Shown: in pieces, positions 10,164 to 17,478 of the stretch
How the letters are laid out: each line of letters begins with the position of its first letter
Position numbering within the stretch: position 1 is the first letter of the stretch
From: an uncultured Victivallales bacterium
Lineage (GTDB): Bacteria; Verrucomicrobiota; Lentisphaeria; Oligosphaerales; JAFGRS01
Assembly (NCBI GenBank): GCA_903837355.1
Contig: CAILUI010000122.1
Span: 1 to 64,000 of the forward strand
Direction: 5' to 3'
DNA: 64,000 nt
Program-made: the position numbers and the translations under genes
The notes under the pieces: model-generated
Told to the model about the DNA's origin: nothing
The model's database searches: none
The model's input: only the letters and a program-made list of their open reading frames with translations

Positions 10164-11192
10164 CTACCCCTGGTTGAACGAGTCCTCGATCTGCTGCAAT
10201 CGCTGGAGAATGCCGTCAAAGGGCGGCGGCGGCTCGGTGAACATCTCCCGCATCTGCTGGTAGTCGGCTCTCAGGTCGGGCAGACGGTGGCCAGGCGGGG
10301 CGAGTCGCAGCGAGCCGGGTTTGGCGGCGGCGTAGTTCGCCCAGGCGGAGGGGAAATAGGTGTTCTTATAGCATACAACGCGCGCGAGCAGACCGGTGTC
10401 CAGCAGCGCCCGCTGCCCAGCGGGGTGCGCGGCCATCTCGTACACGTCATAGCAGTCACGAGAGTGCCGGCTGCGCATGGGTCTGTCCGCAGGACGGTGG
10501 TACTCAGCGTGCAGAATAGTGGCCTTTTCCCAGAACGTACGCTCCACCTCAAGGGCGACCACGCGGCCAGTCGGTTCATTGAACAAGCCAGGGAAATCCT
10601 CGGCCACCCACGGGGTGATGGTGTGTCTGCCAACAGGCTGCTGGTCGGTGAGCGAGCCCAGTTCGAGCTTGACCTGGGGAAGCACGTAACCCGGCCGGTC
10701 CGGTTCGGGCGTCGGGTAACGGAAGATGAGGACGGGGGATTGCGTCTGTGCGTCGGTACTGAAAGCAAGATAAGACGAGCTGTTCCGGGCCGAACCCAGT
10801 TCGTCGCAGATCACCTGCTCTAGCACCGGCTGGATTCTGTCGGAGACCGCCACGGCGCAGGCGCTACTGAGCTCCTTCCGGCGCTTCTCAAACTGCGAGC
10901 GCGAGCGCGCCGCGTCTGGGCCACTCACGCCGGCGAAGCCGAGCCAGCCGGGATCGACCGAGAGATCGATGTCCTCGGAGAACCGCTTGGTGATGGAGAA
11001 GACCTTGGCGAGCGACGTGCCGCCCTTGAACACGAGCCTGCCTGCCAGTTCGGGTGTGGCGAAGAGGAGACCTAAGGCGTAACAGACCCAGAAGTCCTTC
11101 TCGACGATGAGCCGGGTCAGCCCACGACGGTTGGCGGCCTCCTGGAAGTAGGGAGTGCGCTCGGCGAGCGCCAGTCTGGCGAAATCACGCAT
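10164..11192 (-). CDS. AbiEii-type toxin nucleotidyltransferase
   Basis: 342 residues of the AbiEii/AbiGii family, the toxin of type IV toxin-antitoxin and abortive-infection systems. LTRLIVEKDFW near residue 27 is the family helix. KGGTSL (56-61) and SEDIDLSVD with Asp74 and Asp76 form the nucleotidyltransferase motif, so the active site looks intact. Characterised AbiE toxins act as nucleotidyltransferases on RNA substrates; the target here is unknown. ATG 11192 is preceded by GGAGGA and overlaps the end of the antitoxin gene by 8 bases, so expression is coupled. It sits beside the R-M relics in an accessory island. Confidence 0.9.
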   Translation of the reverse strand: MRDFARLALAERTPYFQEAANRRGLTRLIVEKDFWVCYALGLLFATPELAGRLVFKGGTSLAKVFSITKRFSEDIDLSVDPGWLGFAGVSGPDAARSRSQFEKRRKELSSACAVAVSDRIQPVLEQVICDELGSARNSSSYLAFSTDAQTQSPVLIFRYPTPEPDRPGYVLPQVKLELGSLTDQQPVGRHTITPWVAEDFPGLFNEPTGRVVALEVERTFWEKATILHAEYHRPADRPMRSRHSRDCYDVYEMAAHPAGQRALLDTGLLARVVCYKNTYFPSAWANYAAAKPGSLRLAPPGHRLPDLRADYQQMREMFTEPPPPFDGILQRLQQIEDSFNQG

Positions 11193-11808
11193 GTGGCTCC
11201 TCCGCGATGGCGTCGATGAGGCGGTGCATCCAGCCGGGAACATAGATCAGATCCCGCTTCAGTTGGGCCCTGTCGCTCGCGGAGAGCGTCTGCCGCAGGT
11301 GGGCGATGTGCGACTCGCCAATCTGCTTCGCCCCGAGATGCCGGAGCGCCTGGATCACCGTGCCGCTGACGGTGCCCGCTGTGGCCATGTTGCGGGGAGT
11401 GGTGTTCTTGAGGACAATATCTTGGTGACCGATTCTGACGTGACGTGCCGGACCATCGGTGAGGAAGACGATCCGAGCCGGAACCTGTTCGGAGAGCCCC
11501 AGCAGGTTGGCGGCATAGGCTCCAGAGGGTTGGAGCCGCGCGACATCGCGTTCGGCGAGGGCTCTAGCGACCTTCTCGGGGTCGGCGGAAAGGAGCCCGA
11601 TGGTCGGGTGCCGTCTGGGCAGGTCATAGAGCCCGCGGGCAAGGCGCCGGACGGCACTCCGCCTCTCCATGCGATGCAGAGCGAGACGGACGGCCTCGGG
11701 GCTACCAAGGTCGAGAAAAGCCTTAGGGGTGAAGCACCAACCCCGGTCCTTGCCCTGGATCCTGCTGCCGATGCGTTTCTCGACTGAGTCCAAGCGGGAC
11801 GCCTCCAT
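11185..11808 (-). CDS. AbiEi/DUF6088-type antitoxin and autorepressor
   Basis: 207 residues. The N-terminal winged-helix region (RGWCFTPKAFLDLGSPEAVRLALHRMERRSAVRRLARGLYDLP) is typical of DUF6088/AbiEi antitoxins, followed by the C-terminal antitoxin domain with LSEQVPARIVFLTDGPARHVRIG and a terminal helical part. It should neutralise the co-encoded AbiEii enzyme without forming a stable complex and repress its own promoter. The start ATG lies 3 bases from a perfect inverted repeat (11812-11841), the expected operator. No Shine-Dalgarno sequence is present, so the transcript may be leaderless. Confidence 0.88.
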   Translation of the reverse strand: MEASRLDSVEKRIGSRIQGKDRGWCFTPKAFLDLGSPEAVRLALHRMERRSAVRRLARGLYDLPRRHPTIGLLSADPEKVARALAERDVARLQPSGAYAANLLGLSEQVPARIVFLTDGPARHVRIGHQDIVLKNTTPRNMATAGTVSGTVIQALRHLGAKQIGESHIAHLRQTLSASDRAQLKRDLIYVPGWMHRLIDAIAEEPHA

Positions 11809-11811
11809 AGA

Positions 11812-11841
11812 TGTAACGAAAAATACCCATTAATCGTTACA
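11812..11841 (-). promoter_or_regulatory. AbiE operator/promoter: 7-base inverted repeat in an AT-rich patch
   Basis: TGTAACG (11812-11818) and CGTTACA (11835-11841) form a perfect inverted repeat around a 16-base AT-rich spacer, a striking patch in this GC-rich DNA. It abuts the antitoxin start codon. AbiEi-type antitoxins are known to bind paired inverted sites overlapping their promoter, so autoregulation is the natural reading. TATTTT inside the spacer (minus strand) is a candidate -10. Confidence 0.65.
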
Positions 11842-12115
11842 AATGCAAGGATCTATAGGAGCGTCGCGCGCGCCCCAGTACCTCGTCACGTGCCGCCTGC
11901 GTCCGCATGGCCCGCCGGGCATGGCTGGCGCGCCGCGGGCGGGCGCGGATCGCCCATGGCGTCCATCATCTCGAGCGTGCGCTGCCGGAGCTGGCCGGTA
12001 TCCCGATTTTCGCCCGGCGCCAGAAAGCGGCAACGGGACAGCCCTCGACCTGTTTGACGAAGCCCCTCGGGCCATGTCTTGTACAGCACACTACGCAGCG
12101 GAAGGAAGACACCCC

Positions 12116-14632
12116 ATGCACATCGCCTACCGGCTCAGCTCCATCACCGGCGCTGCCGCCCTCGTCGCCGCTACCGCCTTCGCGCAGACACCCCCTGCGG
12201 TCGTTCTGGTCCGCGCTGGCCAGCCGGCGGCGACCCTCGTATTGGCGGCGAACCCGACGCGGGCCGCGCAGCTCGCGGCCGGCGAAGTGCAGCACTTCGT
12301 CCGACTCAGCAGCGGCGCGACGCTGCCGATCGTCAACGAAGGCCAGGCGGTCGTGGGGACGGCCATCTTCGTCGGCGATACGGCCGCGGCCAGGGCGGCA
12401 GGCTTGGCCGCAGACAGCTTCAGACCCCAGGAGTACGCCGTGCAGTTCGCCGCCGCGGGCATCTTCCTCGTCGGCCGCGATGCCCCGGAACCCGGCGAGT
12501 TCGCCTACGATATGCAGAACCTGCCCGCCTGCAAAGGCTTCCCTGGCTTCTGGGAGGAGCGCGGGACACTGCATGCCGCCTACGACTTCCTCGAAAGGGG
12601 CTGCGGCGTGCGCTGGTTCAACCCGACGGACCTGGGCACCGTCGTGCCGCAATCCGCCACGCTGACGGTCAAGGCCACGAGCCTCCGGCGCCAGCCGGGG
12701 TTCGAGTTCCGCGATGGCCTGGGGGCGACAGGCGACAACGTCGGCATGTACGACAGCTATACCGCACTCTGGCCCCGCGAGAGCACGGAGTTCAAGCAGT
12801 GGGACAGCGCCGCCTACGCCGATCTGCACCAGCGCTTCCCGGACGAGGGACAGTACGAAGCCGCTCGCGGCGTCTTGGCGCGGCTGTTCCTGCTGCGCCA
12901 GCGCAACGGCGGTACGATCCAGCGCTGCAACCACTCCCTCTACGGCTACTACGAACGGTACTGGCGAAACCCGGAGACGCGCCGGCCAGGGATGTTCGCC
13001 AAGGGCTACGAGGGCGAGCCGCCGCAGTTGTGCTACACCAGTCGCGAGCTGATCGAGCAGCAGGCTCAGGACGCCCGCGATTACTACGACGGCAGGAAGA
13101 CCGGCAAGGAACTCGGCATCTTCTGGCAGCCGAATCTGCCCAACTGGTTCCCGGTCGAACCCATGGACAACGGCAGTTTCTGCACCTGCGACGCCTGCCA
13201 GGCCCTGCTGCAGAAGGATGACAACGCCGGCCGCTTCTTCTCCACCGGCGTGCACAGCGACTACTTCTTCACCTTCATCAACGAAGTCGCTAAAGAATTG
13301 CGGAAAACGCATCCGGACCGCAGCATCGTAACCCTCGCCTATGCCAGCCACGCCGCCCTGCCGAAAGCAGTTACGCTCGACCCCAGCGTGGCCGTCCAGT
13401 TCTGCTTCGCCTGCAACCGGGCGCCGTTCGACCGGGAGCAGTACGCCCACGAGCTGGGCCTGCTCAAGGCCTGGGCTGCGGCCGACCCAACCCGGCCGCT
13501 CTACCTCTGGCTCTACGACACCTTCCCGGTCGAGACCGCGCGCAACGGCGGCCAAAACTGCTTCCCCGGCTTCTTCGCGCACACCATCGGCACGCAGATG
13601 AAGGAGTTCCAGCGGCTCGGCGTGCGCGGCATATTCCACTGCGGTTACGGCCAGGACGTCGAGGCGTATCTCACCTTCAAGCTGATGGATGACCCCAGCC
13701 TGGACGTGGACACGCTCCTCGACGAGTACTTCGCCGGGCTCTACGGCGCCGCCGCCGCACCGCTGAAACAGGCCTACCTCGAGATCGAGAAGACGTTCTG
13801 CGACCCGGCGTTGCGGCCAGCCAGGAGCGACGCGCCCTTCATTGAGGTGAACTGGCGAATCCTTGGCTCGGCCGAGCGCATGGCGGCGCTGGAGGCGCTC
13901 CTGGTCCAGGCCCGGGGCCTGGCCAGCTCCGCGCGCGAGAAGCGCGCGCTGGCCCTGTTCGACCTCGGCGTGTGGTCCTATATGCTCGCCGGTCGGCAGC
14001 AGTACCTGCAGATGCTCGAAACGCCGGTGCCGACGCTGGCAGTTCCACGCCTGGCCACCGCCGGCGGTGACCCTGCCAAGGCCGCCTGGGACCAGGCCGC
14101 AGCGCTCGCGGCGCCCTGGTGCAAGACGGCCAGCAGTGACCCGACCGACCGCCGGCTCAGCGGCCGCATCGCCCACGACGGCGAGTACCTCTACCTCGAG
14201 ATCACCGACCGGTGCGAAACCGCGAAGCTACAAAGCTCGTCCATGGTCTTCCCCTTCGACGACTGGGAGGTCTTCGTCGCCACCCAGCGCGGCTTGCCCT
14301 ACCGCCAGTACGCCGTCAGCCCTGCCGGCATCATCGCCGCCCTCTCGCACGGCGAAGTCAACTTCCGCCGCAACGTGGTCATGGACAAGCACTCGCTGCA
14401 GGTGGTATCCGATGTTACGGCCGCCGACCGTTGGGTGACGCGCCTGAGTTGGAAGCTCAGCGACCTGGTCGCCGGCGGCGTCGCCCCGGGCGGCAAGGTC
14501 TACCTGAATGTCATCCGCGTCACCTCGCCCGGCCTGCGCAGCGCGACCGACACCACCGGCATCGCCGCCTGGGTCCCCTTCACGCGCGTCCACGAGGTGA
14601 CGCGCCTGGCGGAACTGACCCTGGCGCCGTAG
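12116..14632 (+). CDS. DUF4838 secreted glycosidase-like protein with C-terminal CBM9-like domain
   Basis: 838 residues. ATG 12116 has GGAAGGAAG at good spacing and starts a signal peptide (residues 1-24, ending AAATAFAQ). Residues 25-190 resemble the GH67-type N-terminal domain (AAGEVQHFVRLSSG, EERGTLHAAYDFLERGCGVRWFNPT), followed by the DUF4838 barrel (residues 200-600: DNGSFCTCDACQALL, VTLAYASH, FHCGYGQDVEAYLTFKLMDDP). The last 190 residues look like a CBM9/DOMON-type sandwich (GRIAHDGEYLYLEITD, DDWEVFVA, RLSWKLSDL). The family is common in PVC polysaccharide loci; the reaction is unproved. The 274 bases upstream show no gene. Confidence 0.85.
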   Translation: MHIAYRLSSITGAAALVAATAFAQTPPAVVLVRAGQPAATLVLAANPTRAAQLAAGEVQHFVRLSSGATLPIVNEGQAVVGTAIFVGDTAAARAAGLAADSFRPQEYAVQFAAAGIFLVGRDAPEPGEFAYDMQNLPACKGFPGFWEERGTLHAAYDFLERGCGVRWFNPTDLGTVVPQSATLTVKATSLRRQPGFEFRDGLGATGDNVGMYDSYTALWPRESTEFKQWDSAAYADLHQRFPDEGQYEAARGVLARLFLLRQRNGGTIQRCNHSLYGYYERYWRNPETRRPGMFAKGYEGEPPQLCYTSRELIEQQAQDARDYYDGRKTGKELGIFWQPNLPNWFPVEPMDNGSFCTCDACQALLQKDDNAGRFFSTGVHSDYFFTFINEVAKELRKTHPDRSIVTLAYASHAALPKAVTLDPSVAVQFCFACNRAPFDREQYAHELGLLKAWAAADPTRPLYLWLYDTFPVETARNGGQNCFPGFFAHTIGTQMKEFQRLGVRGIFHCGYGQDVEAYLTFKLMDDPSLDVDTLLDEYFAGLYGAAAAPLKQAYLEIEKTFCDPALRPARSDAPFIEVNWRILGSAERMAALEALLVQARGLASSAREKRALALFDLGVWSYMLAGRQQYLQMLETPVPTLAVPRLATAGGDPAKAAWDQAAALAAPWCKTASSDPTDRRLSGRIAHDGEYLYLEITDRCETAKLQSSSMVFPFDDWEVFVATQRGLPYRQYAVSPAGIIAALSHGEVNFRRNVVMDKHSLQVVSDVTAADRWVTRLSWKLSDLVAGGVAPGGKVYLNVIRVTSPGLRSATDTTGIAAWVPFTRVHEVTRLAELTLAP

Positions 14633-14650
14633 GCTGGCGGACAGAGGGGA

Positions 14651-14695
14651 GATCGGACAGATCACACAGATCACACAGATCAGACGGATCCGGCG
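14651..14695 (+). repeat. Nonanucleotide repeat GATCNNRCR x5
   Basis: Five consecutive 9-base units beginning GATC: GATCGGACA, GATCACACA twice, GATCAGACG, GATCCGGCG. They sit between the DUF4838 stop and the LamG gene. Because 9 is a multiple of 3 they leave the downstream frame open and may be translated into the LamG leader. Confidence 0.75.
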
Positions 14696-14735
14696 AGCGG
14701 AGTGGGCCGCGCTGGCGGCCGGCGCGTGCCTCTGC

Positions 14736-15596
14736 GTGGCGCGGCCTGGCAGCGCTCACGCCGACGTCGTGGCCAAGTACACCTTTGATGGGCGCATCGG
14801 CACGACGAGCGCCGTCCGGCTGCACAGCGCTACGCCGCCCTACGACGGCGAAGACTACGTCCCGAACCCAAGCGCTGACGAGACCGGTCCGCGGCTGGCG
14901 AACCCGGGACCCGGCGGGGAGAACTGGAACTACTACCGCTCCTACTACAACCACGACGCCAGCGCCGAGTCGCGCGGCCGCCAGACCCTCGAACTGCGAC
15001 CGCACCACAGCTTCTTCCTCGACCGCTACCGGACGCGCGAGGGCGAGGGGACGCTACCCACGCAGGGCTCATTCACCTGGGAGCTGGTCGTGCGCATCGA
15101 CGCCTACGACGGCTGCGACCACTACGGCCTGCTCTTCGATGCGTCCAAGGGCGCCGGCCGGATCCCCGGCTACCCCGGCGACGGCGGCAATCGCGCCATC
15201 GTCACACGCCTGTGGCTGGGTGCGACGAAGGACGGCAGGTTCCCGCTGCACTTCAGCGTCCCCACCGACGCCGAGAACCGCGCCGTCACCGCAACCACCG
15301 ACCTGAAGCTGGGCCAGTGGTACCACCTGGCTGCGGTCTACGACGACACGGCGCACCAGGCCAGACTGTATGTGGATGGGGCGCTGCAGGCGAGCGCCGA
15401 GGTCACCTCGTGCGCCGACCGCGCCAGCGGCTTTGGCCTCGCCGGCTACGGCCCTGAGGTATTCCGCGTCGACCACCCCTTCCACCTGCAGAAGGCCTGG
15501 ATCGACGCGCTGGCCTGCACCAACGATGTCCGCGCGCCGGGCAACTTCGTGCTCCCGGTCGGCGACCCGCCCGCTGCGCCAGTGGCAGCACCCTGA
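14736..15596 (+). CDS. LamG/concanavalin A-like secreted domain protein
   Basis: 286 residues from GTG 14736. VVAKYTFDG opens the beta-sandwich; GSFTWELVVRIDAYDG, LGQWYHLAAVYDDT and RLYVDGALQASAEV are classic LamG/laminin-G-like strands, so it probably binds carbohydrate. The start is uncertain. The same frame stays open upstream and encodes RRIRRAEWAALAAGACLCVARPGSAHA, a convincing signal peptide with an AHA cleavage site, but it contains no ATG, GTG or TTG before the hydrophobic stretch. Either a rare start codon in the nonamer repeat is used or the original start was lost. It follows the DUF4838 gene by about 100 bases and could be co-transcribed. Confidence 0.75.
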   Translation: MARPGSAHADVVAKYTFDGRIGTTSAVRLHSATPPYDGEDYVPNPSADETGPRLANPGPGGENWNYYRSYYNHDASAESRGRQTLELRPHHSFFLDRYRTREGEGTLPTQGSFTWELVVRIDAYDGCDHYGLLFDASKGAGRIPGYPGDGGNRAIVTRLWLGATKDGRFPLHFSVPTDAENRAVTATTDLKLGQWYHLAAVYDDTAHQARLYVDGALQASAEVTSCADRASGFGLAGYGPEVFRVDHPFHLQKAWIDALACTNDVRAPGNFVLPVGDPPAAPVAAP

Positions 15597-15640
15597 ATGA
15601 CCGCGGCTGTCCCCGGCGAACGGCGCTCCGACTTCTGGCG

Positions 15641-15828
15641 TTACCGCCCCTCCTCGTGAAGTTCGAGCGGCCGGACTTCCATCGGCGCCAGATCGTGGCG
15701 CCCCAGTTCCAGCCAGTCGCGGCTCCAGGCTGGCCGACAGCGGAGTTCGCAACTCATCGGGCGGAGTACAGGTGCAACGGCTGACCGTTGCAGCGGTAAC
15801 AACCGCGGTCGAAGGTGACGGGGTCCAT
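15641..15828 (-). pseudogene. Deletion scar of a glycosidase-like gene (N- and C-terminal stubs)
   Basis: From ATG 15828 the minus strand reads MDPVTFDRGCYRCNGQPLHLY, similar to the first strand of GH35-type beta-galactosidases (VTFD...NGQP), and stops at 15754. In another frame, overlapping by ATGA, MSCELRCRPAWSRDWLELGR...EGR ends at 15641 and looks like a C-terminus. The two stubs could be the ends of one gene whose middle was deleted. The stub starts just downstream of the SGNH hydrolase stop. The family call is tentative. Confidence 0.4.
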
Positions 15829-15830
15829 GG

Positions 15831-17132
15831 CTACTCCACCAGGTCGCCGATCAGCATGACGGCGCCGGCGTACCAGGTGGTGCCCTGGTACTTGGCCGGG
15901 TTCTTCTCCATGTCAGGCCGGTTGTGTTCGAAGAGGATCTTCATCTTGTCCGGCACCTGGGCATCGACGGTGATGGTGACCGTGTGCACGGTGTCAGCCA
16001 GGCCCGAACCCAGGTCAAGGCTGGCGATGCGGTGGTAGGTGCAGTACGGGTCGATACGGGGGCGCAGCGCCGCCGGCTTGTCGTCGAGGGTGGCACTGAC
16101 CTGGCCACAGTCCGGTCCGAGCAGGTCATAGACGCCGACACTCGTGCCCTTGAACCTGAAGGTGATCGACGTGCCGGGGGTCTCGGCCTTCCAGAGCTCC
16201 GCCATGCGGTTGCCGAAGGCCTTGGCCAGGTTGTCCTTGGCCGGATCGAGCTTCTGCCAGCCGGCGCTCATGGTGGTTCGACTCAGCGGCACCATCTTCG
16301 CCGCTTCCCAGTTGTCGGCCACCAGCGGCGCGCCGAGGGTGTGCGGCCCGACCTTGGCCTGCGGCACCACGGCGATCTTCTCCAGGCTGCGGGCCACCAC
16401 CTGCGCGTAAACCTCATGGCCAGTCTCGGCGAGCGGGTGTACGCCGTCCTCGCTGAACAGCATCTTGTCGCCCAGCGCCGCCTTCTCGGCATCCGTCTTG
16501 GGCCGCGTCCCCTTGAAGACGAGCTTGCCCTCCTTCTCCAGCTTGGCGATCTCGAGGCCCATGTGGATCGAGGCGATCCCGTAATGGTCAGCCAGGGCTT
16601 CCATGGCGCTGGCGGCGCGCGGGTACTTGCCATTCTTCAGGTCGTTGAGCATGCCGTCGTGAGCGAGGGTATAGACATAACAGATATCCATGTCCGGCAA
16701 GGCTTTCCAGGACTGCCTGATGATCCCCTCCATGCTCCGGTGAATGCTGAGCGGATCGGCGCCGCCGTCGTTCACTGCAAACTCGACAAACATCAGGTCT
16801 GGCTTGAACTGCAGCACGTCATGGTCGAGGCGGAAGACGCCAAGACCCGAGCCCGTGCCACCGATGGCCGCGTTGACCTCGCTGATCTTCGCCTTCGGGT
16901 ACTTGCCCTGGAACCACTTCAACGTCTTGACCCGCCAGCCGTCGGCGGCCGTGATGCTGCCGCCGAAGTAGGCGATCTTCACCTCTTTGCCCGCCTCAAG
17001 TTTGGCGAAGACGTTGGCCAGGCCCTGGCGCGGCGTGAACTCCACCGCCTCCCGCAATGGGTACTCCGCCTCCGCAGCCAGCAGTGACATCCCCACCGCC
17101 ATCGTCGATGCCAGCATCGTGAGAGTTCGCAT
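15831..17132 (-). CDS. Secreted SGNH/GDSL-family hydrolase (carbohydrate esterase-like)
   Basis: 433 residues with a signal peptide (1-21). Block I is YFGGSITAADGW (nucleophile Ser59), then NAAIGGTGSGLG (Gly block), FVEFAVNDGG (Asn block) and EDGVHPLAETGHEVYAQ (Asp/His block), so all SGNH elements are present. Residues 270-433 add a beta-rich domain (TSITFRFKGTSVGVYDLLGPDCG) as in acetyl-xylan-esterase-like proteins. It probably deacetylates polysaccharides outside the cytoplasm. GAAAGGTA precedes ATG 17132. It is divergent from the ThuA-HEAT gene across a 346-base gap. Confidence 0.87.
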   Translation of the reverse strand: MRTLTMLASTMAVGMSLLAAEAEYPLREAVEFTPRQGLANVFAKLEAGKEVKIAYFGGSITAADGWRVKTLKWFQGKYPKAKISEVNAAIGGTGSGLGVFRLDHDVLQFKPDLMFVEFAVNDGGADPLSIHRSMEGIIRQSWKALPDMDICYVYTLAHDGMLNDLKNGKYPRAASAMEALADHYGIASIHMGLEIAKLEKEGKLVFKGTRPKTDAEKAALGDKMLFSEDGVHPLAETGHEVYAQVVARSLEKIAVVPQAKVGPHTLGAPLVADNWEAAKMVPLSRTTMSAGWQKLDPAKDNLAKAFGNRMAELWKAETPGTSITFRFKGTSVGVYDLLGPDCGQVSATLDDKPAALRPRIDPYCTYHRIASLDLGSGLADTVHTVTITVDAQVPDKMKILFEHNRPDMEKNPAKYQGTTWYAGAVMLIGDLVE

Positions 17133-17344
17133 TCCGGGGTACCTTTCGTGACTCTGCAGCACTTCGGTCTCAAGCCAGCTTCCCACGCCTGCCCCAAGTC
17201 TATCGCGTCTTGGCCTGTTTTCCATCTGTGCGCATCCCGGCTTCCCACCGCCGGGACGCCTCCATCTCGACCCTGGACGACGACGCTCCCCAGCCTGCGT
17301 GCCGGCGCCGAGGCGCTGCCTGGGACCCGAGATCAGGCCGGCGC

Positions 17345-17372
17345 TTGACTTGCCCCCGCCGCCCCCTACACT
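17345..17372 (+). promoter_or_regulatory. Candidate sigma-70-type promoter for the ThuA-HEAT gene
   Basis: TTGACT (17345-17350), 16-base spacer, TACACT (17367-17372), ending 106 bases upstream of ATG 17479. The -35 is strong and the -10 moderate. The rest of the 346-base divergent region shows no other gene. Confidence 0.5.
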
Positions 17373-17478
17373 AAGCCGGCGTGTTTCAGGGAGGGCCGGC
17401 CAGGTGGACCCGGAGCTCCTGTGCCGGCCTACTGGAGGTCCTCCGCCAAGGGCCTGAGTGGAAACCCAAGGTGTCGCC

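Noticed and set aside
11842..12115. Small gene on the minus strand between AbiE and DUF4838
   Set aside because: A 67-codon frame exists but has no family-like pattern, no ribosome binding site and biased composition.
11966..14176. 736-codon antisense frame over the DUF4838 gene
   Set aside because: No motif; the DUF4838 protein on the plus strand has a signal peptide, RBS and family blocks.
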